Below, in pieces: positions 51,674 to 60,224 of a stretch of 64,000 nucleotides of DNA. The notes beneath the pieces were generated by a model that saw only the letters and a program-made list of their open reading frames with translations, ran no database searches and was not told where the DNA came from. The stretch spans positions 1 through 64,000 of the forward strand of contig CBDATJ010000008.1 in the NCBI GenBank assembly GCA_965199895.1, written 5' to 3'. The stretch's first letter is position 1. The number at the start of each line of letters is the position of its first letter. The translations under genes were made by a program, and so were the position numbers. Origin of the DNA: Bin55 sp965199895 (GTDB taxonomy: Bacteria; Pseudomonadota; Gammaproteobacteria; Pseudomonadales; Azotimanducaceae).

Positions 51674-51953
51674 AACTTCCCTTTTCTGTTCGAACTTAGA
51701 CTGAAATAAAGTCACATTTTAGGGTAGTTTCAGTCCTTGCTATCAAGCACTTCATCTCTGGAAAATGACTCTCTTATGCTCTTGAAGAAAAACGAAGATG
51801 ACCTTAAATCGACCCGGTTCTTCACAAAATGCTGAATGGAGATGTGAAAGATTCAAAACTCTGTGAATCAAAAGATGAACGTTTCTTTGGTCTATTCTCC
51901 TAGCAGCGGTTGCTCCAGTACGGTTCCGTTCACCCAGAATGTGGTCTTGCTTT

Positions 51954-52495
51954 TCAAGAATCTTTTTTTGTCGGTAGACCAAGCCACGCCAATGGCAATT
52001 CATTGAATTTGTAGTGGCAATTCACGCTTTGAATGTAATCCAACACATCTTTGTATATCTTTTTTTTGAACCAGTCGTTGAGTACGAATACATAATCAAC
52101 TTTAAGGCCAAGTGGAGCAACAAGTTTCATGTACTGTTTCCGTTTGAAGTCTGCAGTCTGAAGCTTCTCATCAACAGACCCATCAACCTGCTGAAATTTG
52201 ACTTCAATGATGAATAAGGTTTCTCTCAAAATCACCAGAATTGCATTGTCTGGTAACAGACGCTTTGAGATCACCTCTTTCCAGTTTATTCCTTGACTTT
52301 CCAAGTACATGTAAAACTCGTAATTCTTGAAACAGCGAGCAACTAATTGACTATTGAACAAGATATCTGCTCCGGCCACTGGAGACGGTTTAACGGTATA
52401 ACCAGGGATTTTCTTTATAAGGGTTAGAAAGTCGATTTTTTCTCGAACCGTAGCCCACTACTCGTTTTGGAGCCGCCTTTGCCACCCCTGATCAT
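51954..52495 (-). pseudogene. PD-(D/E)XK restriction endonuclease gene with a frame break in an A6 run
   Basis: The ATG at 52493-52495 overlaps the stop of the methyltransferase (ATGA) and begins MIRGGKGGSKTSSGLRFEKK, then stops at 52424. The next reading frame, without a start codon of its own until a GTG at 52379, continues as IDFLTLIKKIPGYTVK and runs to 51954. One extra A in the run of six A (52436-52441) would join both into a continuous protein of about 180 residues. The nuclease core is clear: PD in RLLPDNAIL and EVK in IIEVKFQQ, followed by GSVDEKLQ. It should be the endonuclease partner of the gene upstream. Real loss, programmed slippage or a sequencing error cannot be told apart here. 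Confidence 0.7.
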
Positions 52496-53229
52496 ACCGT
52501 GTTCATCAGCAGTTCTAGTGGTTCGGTTTCAAGAGATAATCTAGCTTTGGCTAGCTCAATGTGTTCCTGCTCTTTTTCGCATCCGACAAATCGCCGTTTA
52601 TTCCTCAATGCAGCAATTCCAGTCGTACCACTTCCTAGAAAGGGGTCGAATACCAAATCACCCTGGTTAGTGGAAGCTAAGATGATCCGATTGAGCAATT
52701 CAATCGGTTTCTGTGTTGGATGCTTTCCACAGTTCTTTTCTGATTTGCTTGGAGCAGCAATTTTCCAAACTGATTTCATTTGCTTACCTCCATTCTCCAC
52801 TCGCATCGCTTCATAGTTAAAGCAGTGCTTTGAGTTGTCGAATTTAGCGGCCCATAGAATGGTTTCTGTGGAATGGGTGAAGTATCGACAGGAGAGATTC
52901 GGTGGTGGATTCGGTTTTTCCCAAGTCAAATTGTTGAGAATCTTCATACCTAAACACTGCATAGCGTACCCCACAGAGTGGATAACGTGATGTGTACCTG
53001 ACACCCAAATCGTCCCGTTCGGTTTAAGAAGATCTTGGCAGAGGCTCAGCCACTTCAGGTTAAACCTGTGGTTTTCTTCTGATCCCATAGATTTATCCCA
53101 TTCACCTTTATTGACACTAACCATTTTTCCGGAACGGCAACTTATTCCATCATTCGACAAGAAATAGGGTGGATCTGCGAATACCAAGTCAAATAATCCG
53201 TCCGGGTTCTTGCTGCAGAACCTGGTCAT
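52492..53229 (-). CDS. DpnA/HinfI-type DNA adenine methyltransferase (N-terminus uncertain)
   Basis: 245 residues from ATG 53229 with the catalytic motif DPPY (FADPPYFLSNDGIS, about 19) before the cofactor motif DPFLGSGTTG (about 204). The run NLSCRYFTHSTETILWA and the VSVNKGEWDKS segment are very close, as I recall them, to DpnA (M2.DpnII), which acts at GATC including single-stranded DNA. Upstream of the ATG the same frame still reads GVTLYHEDSFEL, the kind of sequence expected just before the motif, but no start codon exists in that frame. An ATG at 53312 opens another frame; adding one T to the T4 run in it would join the two. It overlaps the endonuclease start by 4 bases. Confidence 0.8.
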   Translation of the reverse strand: MTRFCSKNPDGLFDLVFADPPYFLSNDGISCRSGKMVSVNKGEWDKSMGSEENHRFNLKWLSLCQDLLKPNGTIWVSGTHHVIHSVGYAMQCLGMKILNNLTWEKPNPPPNLSCRYFTHSTETILWAAKFDNSKHCFNYEAMRVENGGKQMKSVWKIAAPSKSEKNCGKHPTQKPIELLNRIILASTNQGDLVFDPFLGSGTTGIAALRNKRRFVGCEKEQEHIELAKARLSLETEPLELLMNTV

Positions 53230-53312
53230 TAATTCAAAACTGTCTTCGTGATAAAGAGTGACACCGGCTGCTTGGAAAACTGATTCATTTCAATCTGCGT
53301 ATTGATTTTCAT

Positions 53313-53628
53313 ATAGGATTAGCTCTCCATTTGCTCGAGAAACACAGGTGTTTACTTTCAAAAAAGTAAATGTGGTAATGTTGACCTCAAGTGTGTGATA
53401 CATACAGAGAAAACATGATTAATATACAGTTTTTCTGGGTGCGATTTCTATGTGGACGCTATTCTAGTATTTCTTTCAAATTTTCAGGGTTAACGATCTC
53501 ATTTTATCTGCTGTAGTTTGGAGTCTGGATTCATGGCCTAAAGCCCGATGTACCGCTTCCTACAATACCATCACTTACCGATTCGTAGACAAATTGTGGT
53601 CAAAAACTCATTGACCCTTCCCTGATCC
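53313..53628. other. Divergent intergenic region between the DpnA-like genes and the helicase gene
   Basis: About 316 bases, AT-rich in the middle, with no gene seen. It holds a perfect inverted repeat (53351-53370) and must carry the promoters for both the R-M pair (minus) and the helicase (plus). No match to known restriction controller boxes was recognised. Confidence 0.5.
53351..53370. repeat. Perfect 8-base inverted repeat upstream of the DpnA-like R-M genes
   Basis: TTTACTTT, loop CAAA, AAAGTAAA. It lies 39 bases upstream of the ATG at 53312 on the minus strand, where an operator or an RNA hairpin could act. No regulator gene was found beside it. Confidence 0.5.
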
Positions 53629-55707
53629 ATGTCTGTCGCCCTCTATCCTAAAGTAGAAGAACTCTATTCAGAGTGGCTAAGTCAAAACTCCTTCAGTGAA
53701 CGGGAAGGGCAGCATCAGATGATGAGCTTCATCCAAGAAGTCATCACTTCTAACCAAACCAATATCGGAGTAGTTGAAGCAGCGACTGGGATTGGTAAAA
53801 CCATCGCTTACGCATCCACGGTTATTCCGCTCGCGGAAGCACTAAACAAGAAAGTGGTGATTGTCACCGCCACGGTGACACTTCAAGAGCAGATCTTTAC
53901 TCAAGATCTACCGGGGCTAAGAGTGACTGGAATTTCCCACTTTTCCTATCTACTAGTAAAAGGAAGACGACGTTACCTATGTCCTTATCGTTTGGACAAT
54001 CAGCTAGACTCATCGGGCCAAACCTCCATCCTCGCAAAAGTAGATGGCGATGGTCCGCTCTTAAAGAAATACCAACTACTCTCGGATGCGTTTGAGTCCA
54101 ACAACTGGAATGGAGACACTGATAACGCACCAGTTTCTTTGCAACACAGCGACTGGTCGCGCATCACGACAGATGCCTCAGGGTGTTTAAACCGCAATTG
54201 TCCACGATTTAATGACTGTCCTTACTTCGCTATGAGGGAGAAGATCAGACAGGTTGATGTAATCGTTACCAACTACGATCACTTTTTGTTGAGCTTACTT
54301 GCAGATATTGATCTCTATCCTCATCTGGATGATTTAATCATCGTGTTTGATGAAGCACACAACTTCGTATCCAAGATGAGGTCAACTTTTCGGAAAGATG
54401 TTGCGGTAGAAGACTCTTATAGTCGGTTGACATCGACACACAGTTTTCTCACCCCTTTAGTAGCAGATCTCCCCGAGGAATCGAATGCGGTAAATTTGGT
54501 GGGCGTGTTTGGTGAATCACTGCGCACTTCCCTTGTTCTGTTGGAAGAACTCAAAGATTCAATGTCCGATTTGTCTTTGAAACCAGCTCAGGAGGGTATT
54601 GAATCCTTTCGATTTTCTTTAGGGCAAGTTGACCCAGCAATTCAAGGTGTGTGCAAACATCTTTCTCACCATTATTTTCAGATGTCTGGTGCGTTAGATG
54701 ACATCATCAACGCGATAAGAGAAGTAGCTGAATCATCACCCAAATTCTCTCCGAAACTGGTTGAGACCTTAGACATTCTCCTACGAGATCGATTGCACAT
54801 TGAAGCTGCTAGAGAACTGTTTCACGACTACGCACAAGAGAGTGTCGAGAGCTTGAGTGCTCGGTGGATAGAGAAAAAGCAGGAAGAATCAGAATCGCAT
54901 TGGCACCTGCATTCTGTCCCCATCGACATCGAACATATCCTCAGCAAACTAGTTTGGGAACAAGCCCATGCTGTTCTCTGTACTTCAGCTACACTAGATG
55001 CGGGTGATGACTTTGAACACTACTTGAAGTCTGTTGGTTTGACTGCTCATCACCCTGCAAAGCTAGCGTTAGCGAGTCCTTTCAATCTGGAAAAGGCGGT
55101 CCGACTGAATATTCCAGCAATGAAGATGATTCCCAAAGGAAAACTTGTCGAAAGTCATACTCGTGAAGTCACTCAATTGCTACCCGGGATCTTGCAAAAG
55201 GAAAAGAGTGCTCTGGTTTTATTCACTTCACGAAAGACTCTGGATGATGTGTACTACGCGCTACCGCAAAAAATAAAGAAGTTCTGTCTCCAACAAAGTG
55301 CTTCCGGAGTACCCAAGTTACTCAACGAACATCGACTACGAATAGATGCGGGTGCACGCAGTTACCTGCTTGGTCTTGATAGCTTACGAGAGGGAATTGA
55401 TCTACCAGGCGACTACTGTCGACATGTGATCATAGCTAAACTTCCCTTCGCTGTTCCCAATGATCCGGTGACTGAGACCATGGAAGAAGATTTGGTTCAC
55501 AATGGTATCGATGGTGCGAAACTGTTCACTTTAATTTCCATTCCACCGGTCATCTTGAAGATGAAACAAGCGTGTGGGAGACTCATCAGAAATGAGAAAG
55601 ATCGAGGTATGATTACGATTCTGGATTCGCGCATCGTGCGTAAGCCATACGGTAAAGCGATTCTTGCCGCTCTCCCTAAGTATGGAGTAAACCAGAACCT
55701 GAGCTAA
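53629..55707 (+). CDS. DinG-like ATP-dependent DNA helicase (XPD family)
   Basis: 692 residues. The helicase motifs are Walker A GIGKT (54-58), DEAH at 241-244, and the C-terminal QACGRLIRNEKD (about 640). Four cysteines (C118, C186, C191, C197) in the XPD/DinG spacing should hold a [4Fe-4S] cluster. Proteins of this family unwind DNA 5'-to-3' and resolve R-loops and G-quadruplexes; there is no exonuclease domain at the N-terminus, unlike Gram-positive DinG. It is next to the restriction genes but also convergent with the DUF349 gene, so a housekeeping role is as likely as a defence one. Confidence 0.87.
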   Translation: MSVALYPKVEELYSEWLSQNSFSEREGQHQMMSFIQEVITSNQTNIGVVEAATGIGKTIAYASTVIPLAEALNKKVVIVTATVTLQEQIFTQDLPGLRVTGISHFSYLLVKGRRRYLCPYRLDNQLDSSGQTSILAKVDGDGPLLKKYQLLSDAFESNNWNGDTDNAPVSLQHSDWSRITTDASGCLNRNCPRFNDCPYFAMREKIRQVDVIVTNYDHFLLSLLADIDLYPHLDDLIIVFDEAHNFVSKMRSTFRKDVAVEDSYSRLTSTHSFLTPLVADLPEESNAVNLVGVFGESLRTSLVLLEELKDSMSDLSLKPAQEGIESFRFSLGQVDPAIQGVCKHLSHHYFQMSGALDDIINAIREVAESSPKFSPKLVETLDILLRDRLHIEAARELFHDYAQESVESLSARWIEKKQEESESHWHLHSVPIDIEHILSKLVWEQAHAVLCTSATLDAGDDFEHYLKSVGLTAHHPAKLALASPFNLEKAVRLNIPAMKMIPKGKLVESHTREVTQLLPGILQKEKSALVLFTSRKTLDDVYYALPQKIKKFCLQQSASGVPKLLNEHRLRIDAGARSYLLGLDSLREGIDLPGDYCRHVIIAKLPFAVPNDPVTETMEEDLVHNGIDGAKLFTLISIPPVILKMKQACGRLIRNEKDRGMITILDSRIVRKPYGKAILAALPKYGVNQNLS

Positions 55708-55728
55708 CCGTTCAGGTTTGCGAACCCT

Positions 55729-58470
55729 CTAGCTTGCTCCTATGCGTTCAAAATGTTCATTGACTGCGTTGTGGAAACGCTTCCTCAGCGGCTGACGACC
55801 AAACGCGAGTGAGCACCAATCATGGATGATTCTATGAATGTTTTGATCGTCAGATTCACCACCACGGGTTAAGCCGTGCTGGAGTCGTGAAACTTGTACT
55901 TGCATTCGCTGGTTTGCGTCTTCGGTCGGGGATGGAACCTCTGCTAATACTTCAGCGCGCAATACCAATTCGTGTAATGTCACCTGTTGATTCTTAGCGG
56001 TTTCTGCATTTCGAGAACGGAACAATAGTTGATTCGGGCCCGCTCTTAGGAACATCTCTTTGCCAATGCTCTCACCACGGTCTTCAAGTTCGCTAAATTC
56101 CAAGTCAAGGTTGATGAGCTCACGAAGTTGAGTCGCATGGTGTTTTTCTTCTAAAGCTTCTCGTTTCTTTTCCATGAGCATTGCCGTCTCACTCAGACGA
56201 TCTCTCATCTTCTGGCTAGCATTCTTGGGTAGATCGATCTTTCCGAGTTCTACACTAACTTTAGAAACATGTGACGGTTCTAGGTGATTTAATGTAGCTG
56301 TATCCGACTGTACTTGCTCTTCTAATTCCTTGAGTAACTCTTCGGCTTTAGCTATGTTCTCATTGATCGTAGATCTGTGCTGCTCCTTTTGTGTCGTTCG
56401 AAAATCAAAGATTTCGTCACACTTTTCACGGAACTGTTTCCACATTGGTTGTTCCAGCTTGCGGCCAGCAGAACCGATATCTTTCCAACGATGTTGAACG
56501 TCTTTTGCTACGAGCACTAGCTCGCTAACAGAATGCTCTTCGTTCGCTAATGCTTGGGTCACTTCATCAATCAATGCTTGTTTTTTGGTGGCGTTGGCTT
56601 CCCAATGTTCCCGCAGGCGAGAATAGAGATCATCCAATATTTTGTCATAACGAGCTCTAGATTTTTTGAAATTGGCTCTATCGACGGGATGGTATTTTTT
56701 CCATTCATCTTGTGCATTGCGTATGGTCTCGTGTACCAGAGGCCAGTCAGCGTTTTCCCAGTCGTATTGTTTGGCGAAGGCTTCTAGCTCTTCACAGAGG
56801 GCTATTCGCGAAGCTAGGTTTGCAGCACGCTGATGATCGATCTGTTTGAACCACTGTTCGCAGATCTTGAACGCTTTTTCTGCGCCTTGATCAAATCGTT
56901 CTTGCCAATCTCGATTTTCGCGACTACGCGTCGGTCCAAGAACGTTCCATGAATCTCGAAGATTCTTTATCTCATCGAACTGTTTCCTGGGTTCGAGAGG
57001 CTGCTCTATTAATGCTTCCATTGCTTCACACAACTGTTCGCGCTTGGGTTGTTCTGCAAAGTCTTGCCACTTCTCCAAATCTCTGATTCTGACCATCGTT
57101 GTAGAAAGTTTGGAATGAAACTTGTTCTGTGCAGGCTTGGGTAGCCGAGCGATCAAACTGTTCGCATTTCTTTCCGCTGATCTTGCTTTTCTTAATTCAC
57201 CTTCTTCAATGAACTTTTCTACTGCAGCAATGTTGTTATTGATGTGTTCAAAAGTGTGTTTTCGACGTTCGCTGACCAGCACCAGTAGTTTATTTAGTTC
57301 CTCTTGCGCCGCTTTGAGGTTGGCTATCGACTCGGTCCAATCCTCACCAGAATTAAGCTCGGCCAAACGTGCTACCATACGTTCGATAGCTTGACTTCGT
57401 GATTTAGCATCGGATTCGGACTTCCACAAAGGTTTCCAGTCAGCATTCCCGTTTTTGATATCTGGTAGTTTGATGGGTTTCAGGAGTCGATTGATTTGAT
57501 TGAAGATCTTGCGGCGCGCCACATGGTCTTTGCAAAGACGTCGTTTGGAGTTTGCTAGTTGATAAAACTGCTCAGCAATCTCTCTAGGTGGAGCTTCAAC
57601 CTTCAAAGCATCCAACCAATCAGCTTCACATTGATCAATGGCATGTTCGTTTTCTGGGCATTCTCGAAGCGATTTGAGAATCGTCTCAAAGTTGGGTAGT
57701 TCCAGGCTCCCAGTTTGTTGCTGGCTCTTTGAAGGGAACTGTTCCTGAACGTTTTCTAGATCAATGACTTCTTGATTGTGAGTGGTCAGTTCTTGATTAA
57801 TCGTTTTGATACTCTCAAGAATGGTTTTCCAATCCTGTTCTACAGCATTCCAATGGGTTTCGTAATGTTGGTTAGCAGGACTAAGTTTTTGTGCGTGCTC
57901 AACCAAACGATGGACATCAGCCAGTAGTTCTTCTCGTTTCGACCTCAGTTCTTTCAGTCTAGTTAAGCGTTCACGAATTTCTCGATTGAGACCTTTGTCG
58001 TGATTTCGACTCGCTTTTTCTAGCTCATGGAGGGTTTGCTCGTTGTGAGCCTTGTTTGCAACATCCAGACGCAAGTTGCGAGTCGGAATGGCAACCACCG
58101 TTTTGGCAATTTCCGAATCCGATTCTAGTCCAGACACTATATCAAAAATGGCTTGTGGGTCGTTGAGCTTCTCCAATATCAGAGGGAGTATGCGTGAATC
58201 CCGTGCCAGAGGGTGCGAATCGTCTATGAGGTTTGAGATCTGTTCTCGACAAAAATGCCCCAGGTGATCGTCGTCCCAATATTGTTGATAGAAATCAATC
58301 GAGTTTTTTCGTTGGAGCGCTAGACGCCGTATCTCCAATACGGGATCTTGGCGTACCAAGTTTTCTAGCTCTTCTTGCGAAATCTCATCGGTTTGTTCCA
58401 GAGCCGCTTTGCGGATTTCTGGATCCGAATGGCTGATATCTGGTTTTCGCTTAAAAAGTTTTTTGAGCAT
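55729..58470 (-). CDS. Large DUF349-repeat protein
   Basis: 913 residues from ATG 58468-58470 (MLKKLFKRKPD); the frame extends 28 codons further without conservation. The sequence is almost entirely alpha-helical with several repeats of the DUF349 type, recognisable by tryptophan-centred blocks such as WNVLGPTRSRENRDWQERFDQ, WKKYHPVDRANFKKSRARYD and WKDIGSAGRKLEQPMWKQFREKCD. Some coiled coil. Cytoplasmic, function unknown; DUF349 proteins occur in many gammaproteobacteria. The ends converge with the helicase gene, 21 bases apart. Confidence 0.85.
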   Translation of the reverse strand: MLKKLFKRKPDISHSDPEIRKAALEQTDEISQEELENLVRQDPVLEIRRLALQRKNSIDFYQQYWDDDHLGHFCREQISNLIDDSHPLARDSRILPLILEKLNDPQAIFDIVSGLESDSEIAKTVVAIPTRNLRLDVANKAHNEQTLHELEKASRNHDKGLNREIRERLTRLKELRSKREELLADVHRLVEHAQKLSPANQHYETHWNAVEQDWKTILESIKTINQELTTHNQEVIDLENVQEQFPSKSQQQTGSLELPNFETILKSLRECPENEHAIDQCEADWLDALKVEAPPREIAEQFYQLANSKRRLCKDHVARRKIFNQINRLLKPIKLPDIKNGNADWKPLWKSESDAKSRSQAIERMVARLAELNSGEDWTESIANLKAAQEELNKLLVLVSERRKHTFEHINNNIAAVEKFIEEGELRKARSAERNANSLIARLPKPAQNKFHSKLSTTMVRIRDLEKWQDFAEQPKREQLCEAMEALIEQPLEPRKQFDEIKNLRDSWNVLGPTRSRENRDWQERFDQGAEKAFKICEQWFKQIDHQRAANLASRIALCEELEAFAKQYDWENADWPLVHETIRNAQDEWKKYHPVDRANFKKSRARYDKILDDLYSRLREHWEANATKKQALIDEVTQALANEEHSVSELVLVAKDVQHRWKDIGSAGRKLEQPMWKQFREKCDEIFDFRTTQKEQHRSTINENIAKAEELLKELEEQVQSDTATLNHLEPSHVSKVSVELGKIDLPKNASQKMRDRLSETAMLMEKKREALEEKHHATQLRELINLDLEFSELEDRGESIGKEMFLRAGPNQLLFRSRNAETAKNQQVTLHELVLRAEVLAEVPSPTEDANQRMQVQVSRLQHGLTRGGESDDQNIHRIIHDWCSLAFGRQPLRKRFHNAVNEHFERIGAS

Positions 58471-58726
58471 AGAGTACTGTGCAGACCGATAAGAAGCTGA
58501 TCGCTTTAGGCCAAATTGCAATTTTATTGACAATTCCCCGTGGGAGTGCTCCATGCCGCCACTAAGAAGAAATTTGTGTCAATATGTTACAAATTACTTC
58601 AATTAATGCGTAGTAGCAGAGTCGCTAGAACTTCGTTTCTGTACCGATGAGCTCCCAACTGACCATGGGGGAAGCCTACAGCTCTAGTAGCATAGAGCAA
58701 AGACTAGTGTCGAGTTGATTAGTTCC

Positions 58727-60043
58727 CTAGCAATTGAGTCTTACGACTAGTTTGTTGTTGTGGGGGAAGTCTGAAGAGTACTCCCAGCGCAACATACTAC
58801 GATCTTGGTACTGGGTCACACTGGTCTCAAAGAAGTTTTCTTCCTTCTTCAGATCCATAACTTCCGACATCCAAGGGAACGGGTTGGAGGTATCTTTGTA
58901 GTACTTCAGCAAACCAATACTAGTCAATCGACGATTAGCAATGTACTGTAAGAACTTAGTCATCTCTCGTGCATTCATGCCCAAGATTCCTCGCGGCATC
59001 GTGTCTTCAGCATAAGCGATTTCAAGTTCAGTTCCTTCCAAAATCATCTGAGTCGCTAATTCCTTCATCTCATCATCCCACAGGTGAGGATTTTCAGAGA
59101 TGATGGTGTTGATCACGTCGATTCCAAAGTTGAGATGCATCGACTCGTCACGAAGAATAAATTGAAACTGCTTCGAGGTTCCAGTCATCTTGTTGCGTCG
59201 TCCCATCGACAGGATCTGTGAGAAGCCACAGTAGAAGAAGATCCCTTCTAGGACACAGTAAAACGCTATCAAGTTTTTCAACAGAGCTTTGTCAGTCTCA
59301 ATCGTACCCGTGGTAAAGTTCGGATCGGATAACTCTCGAGTGTAACTCAACGCCCAATATGCTTTCTTTTCAACGGAGGGGACTTCGTGGTACATATTGA
59401 AGATTTCACCTTCGTCCATACCCAACGATTCAATACAGTACTGGTAAGCATGCGTATGAATAGCTTCTTCAAATGCTTGACGCAAGAGATATTGTCGACA
59501 CTCAGGGTTAGTGATGAGTCGGTAAACGGCTAGTACCAGATTGTTCGCCACAAGCGAATCCGCTGTAGAAAAGAATCCCAAACTGCGCTTAACGATACGT
59601 CTTTCATCTTCGGTTAAGCCATCGGGATTCTTCCAAAGAGCGACATCAGCATTCATGCTGACTTCTTGAGGCATCCAGTGGTTAGCACAACCGTTGAGAT
59701 ATTTATTCCACGCCCAGGTGTACTTGAACGGGACGAGCTGATTAAGGTCAGCACGGCAATTGATGATACGTTTTTGATCGACAGTGACCCGATCATAGCT
59801 CTCTTCAGCGTGTGCGTTATTGGTTACCGTAGTCTGTTGAGCAGGATCTCTGAGTTGAAGTGAGTCATCTTCAAGTGGCTTTATTTCATTGACCCAAGCT
59901 CGCGTCGTTTCTGGCGATTCTGTGGTGAAAGGTAGCTCGGTTTCCTTGAGCTCAGTCTCGGGTTTTACATCAGGACGATGCGTACTCCCATGTTGTTTGG
60001 AAGAAGTTGCAACATCCGTGTTTTCGTCCCAATTTAGTCCCAT
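58727..60043 (-). CDS. nrdB: Class Ia ribonucleoside-diphosphate reductase, beta subunit
   Basis: Supplies the tyrosyl radical and diiron-oxo cofactor for deoxyribonucleotide synthesis. 438 residues from ATG 60041-60043. The motif FEEAIHTHAYQY gives E-x-x-H and the radical tyrosine with the same spacing as E115, H118, Y122 of the E. coli protein. A first aspartate is in FFSTADSLV and later ligands in ILRDESMHLNFG. The N-terminus has an unusual extension of about 80 residues, and after the conserved W near the C-terminus the protein continues for about 16 residues (ending VVRLNC) where relatives stop. Downstream of nrdA by 181 bases. Confidence 0.93.
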   Translation of the reverse strand: MGLNWDENTDVATSSKQHGSTHRPDVKPETELKETELPFTTESPETTRAWVNEIKPLEDDSLQLRDPAQQTTVTNNAHAEESYDRVTVDQKRIINCRADLNQLVPFKYTWAWNKYLNGCANHWMPQEVSMNADVALWKNPDGLTEDERRIVKRSLGFFSTADSLVANNLVLAVYRLITNPECRQYLLRQAFEEAIHTHAYQYCIESLGMDEGEIFNMYHEVPSVEKKAYWALSYTRELSDPNFTTGTIETDKALLKNLIAFYCVLEGIFFYCGFSQILSMGRRNKMTGTSKQFQFILRDESMHLNFGIDVINTIISENPHLWDDEMKELATQMILEGTELEIAYAEDTMPRGILGMNAREMTKFLQYIANRRLTSIGLLKYYKDTSNPFPWMSEVMDLKKEENFFETSVTQYQDRSMLRWEYSSDFPHNNKLVVRLNC

Positions 60044-60224
60044 GTGTGTATTTGCCTCGTTGGTCAATTCAATCAAATCATATTTATCGGTGAATGACGT
60101 TTGGGTTCTCGTCGTTCCCCCACGTCAGTTGTTATTGTGCCTTAAATCTAACAATAATCAAGTATTCCAGACTGTTTTTTACACTTGCTATTGATGCGAA
60201 AGCTCGCTTTCTTATCTCTTATCC

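Noticed and set aside
51752..52003. Minus-strand frame of 83 codons between the Type ISP gene and the PD-(D/E)XK gene
   Set aside because: It overlaps the end of the nuclease gene, has no recognisable domain and no good ribosome site; probably a chance frame, although a remnant of an older gene cannot be excluded.
60198..60211. GAAAG-CTCG-CTTTC hairpin after nrdA
   Set aside because: Five-base stem and no T-run in the direction of nrdA; not convincing.
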